Source: Leptospira sp. (lineage in GTDB: Bacteria; Spirochaetota; Leptospiria; Leptospirales; Leptospiraceae). Taken from it: DNA of 13,861 nt. The notes under the pieces are model-generated. The model was not told the DNA's origin. It saw nothing but the letters and a program-made list of their open reading frames with translations, and did no database searches. Positions within the stretch are counted from its first letter, which is position 1. Each line of letters starts with the position of its first letter. This document shows positions 12,368 through 13,861 of this stretch, one piece after another. Position numbers and translations under genes: made by a program. The stretch spans positions 1 through 13,861 of the forward strand of contig JAPZRK010000100.1 of assembly GCA_027531445.1 (NCBI GenBank), written 5' to 3'.

Positions 12368-12796
12368 TTAGATTTCTGATTTCGAAAGTCCAAATCTTTC
12401 AGAAAAATCTTTCGGAATGATGGCCGGTCGTCCAGATACAAAATCGAACCAAACGATATCTGCGCCGGCAGTTACCACACATTCATCCCGTTCATTCCAC
12501 ATCGAACAGACTATATGAAAACCTCTAGATGTCATAGCGTTTACTTCCAAAGTAACTTCCAAGGTGGCGGGAAACATTACTTGTTTGCGGAAATCCATTT
12601 CTAAATGCGTGATCACGGGACCTGTCTTTGCTGGTTTTAATGGTGAGTCCCAGATCCCTACGGAAGAAAAAAAATCTGCACGAGCTGATTCAAAGTATCT
12701 AGCATACGTTACATTGTTTACATGTCCAAAGGCATCCATTTCTCCCCAGACGACACGCTGGGTAAACTTATGTTTGTATTTAATCGGTTTTGACAT
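12368..12796 (-). CDS. Hot-dog-fold acyl-CoA thioesterase (4HBT/YbgC type)
   Basis: A 142-residue cytosolic thioesterase from ATG 12796. The active-site region reads Trp-Gly-Glu-Met-Asp-Ala-Phe-Gly-His-Val-Asn-Asn-Val-Thr-Tyr-Ala-Arg-Tyr-Phe-Glu (17-36), with Asp21 as the likely catalytic acid and Gly-His-Val-Asn-Asn the family signature. The central strand pattern Val-Ile-Thr-His-Leu-Glu-Met-Asp-Phe-Arg-Lys-Gln-Val and later Val-Thr-Ala-Gly-Ala-Asp-Ile-Val-Trp-Phe-Asp complete a single hot-dog domain, which works as a dimer or tetramer. It should hydrolyse an acyl-CoA, but the chain is not predictable. The frame can be extended to TTG 12880, adding 28 residues without family similarity; I prefer the internal ATG although its GAGGAAGGA is about 13 bases away. 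Confidence 0.85.
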   Translation of the reverse strand: MSKPIKYKHKFTQRVVWGEMDAFGHVNNVTYARYFESARADFFSSVGIWDSPLKPAKTGPVITHLEMDFRKQVMFPATLEVTLEVNAMTSRGFHIVCSMWNERDECVVTAGADIVWFDFVSGRPAIIPKDFSERFGLSKSEI

Positions 12797-12986
12797 GGTA
12801 TTTGTAAACTGTCCTTCCTCAACCTGCTTATAAAAGCTCACGTATCCAACAAGTTTATTTTGTTTTTGAATACAAAGCAATGATTCTGAATTATCTTTGG
12901 AGGCATGAACAGAAATTTAAATCGTTATTCATTGAACTGAATTCGGGCTAGCTGAATTTTACCTATTTTTCATTCTGACATTTGAA

Positions 12987-13861
12987 GTGGTTGCAAAACA
13001 TCTACGTAAAATCTATTACGTTTTCATCCTAACTACCATTCTGCATTTCACCGAATGTAGGCCGTTAGACCTTCGAAATGATTGCGACCCACGCTCTTCC
13101 GACTTTTTACGCAATGCTGTTTTGGTTCAAATTTTTAATATCCGTAGTGCTGGGTGTTATCCATCCTCGAATCAAGAAATACCAGAAGGCAAACGTCCTT
13201 CAATATGGGGCTTTTATTCGTTAAATGCGGGGAATGCTCTCGTCCGTGATATCGTTATCCAAGATACAAAAGCATACGTAGCAGGTGTTTTCGACTACAT
13301 TGCTCCCAATACAGGTTCTCTTGTCATGTTAAATGAAAGTGATCAGACCTTGTTGCCGGAATTGAACTGTCCTTATTATGAGATCGATGGATCGGTCAAT
13401 CAAATCATCAGTGATGGCAGTGGGAATGCGATCATCGTAGGTGTCTTTAGTCATGTGTTCGGCGTAAAACGGAAAGCAGTTGCTAAAGTAAAGTCTGACT
13501 GCACTTTAGATTCGACGTTCAATGTAAATATGGCAGATTCCACTGCAGAAGTTCGAAGTGCACTCGTACACAATGGTAAACTTTTTATCGCTGGTGTTTT
13601 TTCTGGAACATTTTCAACGACAGGATCTGAAACCAGATCGAATCTTGCCCTTGTGAATCTTTCCACAGGAGCTCTAGATACATCTTGGAATACAGGTGCA
13701 AATGGGGATGTTAACGTGATTGGCTCAGATGGAACTTCTTTATACTTAGGGGGATCCTTCGGTCAAGTGGGTGGGGCCACTGTGAACAATCTTGCTAAGG
13801 TCGATTTGTCTACGGGCACAACCATCTCAACATTAGGCGAACCTGATGCCCTAGTTCAAGC
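12987..13861 (+). CDS. Repeat-containing surface lipoprotein, N-terminal part
   Basis: An open frame of about 291 codons that leaves the window at the right edge. No ATG is available after the upstream in-frame stop; GTG 12987 gives Val-Val-Ala-Lys-His-Leu-Arg-Lys, a hydrophobic core and Leu-His-Phe-Thr-Glu-Cys24, a lipoprotein signal with an unusual Glu at -1. Next comes Asn-Asp-Cys-Asp-Pro-Arg-Ser-Ser-Asp-Phe-Leu, a motif frequent after the lipid cysteine in leptospiral lipoproteins. The rest has repeats of about 45-60 residues with a Gly-Val-Phe or Gly-Gly-Ser-Phe core: Ala-Tyr-Val-Ala-Gly-Val-Phe-Asp, Ala-Ile-Ile-Val-Gly-Val-Phe-Ser, Leu-Phe-Ile-Ala-Gly-Val-Phe-Ser, Leu-Tyr-Leu-Gly-Gly-Ser-Phe-Gly. 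This is the pattern of delta-60-repeat/beta-propeller proteins. Probably surface-exposed; function unknown. The start codon is the least certain point. Confidence 0.75.
   Translation, partial: MVAKHLRKIYYVFILTTILHFTECRPLDLRNDCDPRSSDFLRNAVLVQIFNIRSAGCYPSSNQEIPEGKRPSIWGFYSLNAGNALVRDIVIQDTKAYVAGVFDYIAPNTGSLVMLNESDQTLLPELNCPYYEIDGSVNQIISDGSGNAIIVGVFSHVFGVKRKAVAKVKSDCTLDSTFNVNMADSTAEVRSALVHNGKLFIAGVFSGTFSTTGSETRSNLALVNLSTGALDTSWNTGANGDVNVIGSDGTSLYLGGSFGQVGGATVNNLAKVDLSTGTTISTLGEPDALVQ

Noticed and set aside
13451..13666. Minus-strand 71-residue frame
   Set aside because: It is antisense to the repeat lipoprotein, whose plus-strand frame has a clear signal, motif and repeats.
1..13861. Mobile element, prophage, CRISPR, tRNA or rRNA
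   Set aside because: No transposase or integrase, no regular spaced repeats, no tRNA or rRNA sequence seen; the holin-like name at 1528-1935 refers to a chromosomal membrane family.

Overview
The window looks like chromosomal DNA from a spirochaete of the genus Leptospira or a close relative. The base composition is AT-leaning and genes are short and mixed-strand. Several proteins carry lipoprotein signals with loose lipoboxes, and the last gene has the Cys-Asp-Pro-Arg-Ser-Ser stretch after the lipid-modified cysteine that is common in leptospiral lipoproteins. This is inferred from protein style; no rRNA or species marker is present. I see no tRNA, rRNA, CRISPR array, insertion sequence or prophage.

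Left part (1-5522, genes on the minus strand). An RsbQ-type alpha/beta hydrolase overlaps by 4 bases a PAS-domain protein that runs off the left edge. Together they form the bipartite RsbQ/PAS sensing module first known from the Bacillus energy-stress pathway; the output domain lies outside the window. Upstream is a two-gene unit (LprI/DUF1311-like secreted protein and a small YvlD-type membrane protein). Bases 2310-2900 look empty but hold a decayed plus-strand gene (about 2416-2806) broken by several frameshifts. Next come a short lipoprotein, a TIG-domain lipoprotein and a one-pass membrane protein. The 5' leader and ribosome site of the DUF1311 gene recur at 5013-5047 with ATT where ATG should be and no gene behind.

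Middle (5578-8357, minus). An antibiotic-biosynthesis-monooxygenase-fold (ABM) protein, a class I methyltransferase, and a large TPM-domain lipoprotein with membrane segments, Cys pairs and a Ser/Gly tail.

Right-middle (8473-10958, plus). A compact cluster: two four-helix membrane proteins, a YCII/DGPF-type protein and an ECF42-type sigma factor with a long C-terminal extension. The last three are joined by 1- and 4-base overlaps. The ribosome site of the second membrane gene can be hidden in a perfect 7-bp hairpin.

Right end. A DUF1826 gene (minus) and a lipid-anchored, His-rich methyltransferase (plus) diverge around a 17-bp palindrome with the geometry of a Fur/Zur-family operator. A hot-dog thioesterase (minus) follows, then a plus-strand repeat lipoprotein that leaves the window at the right edge.
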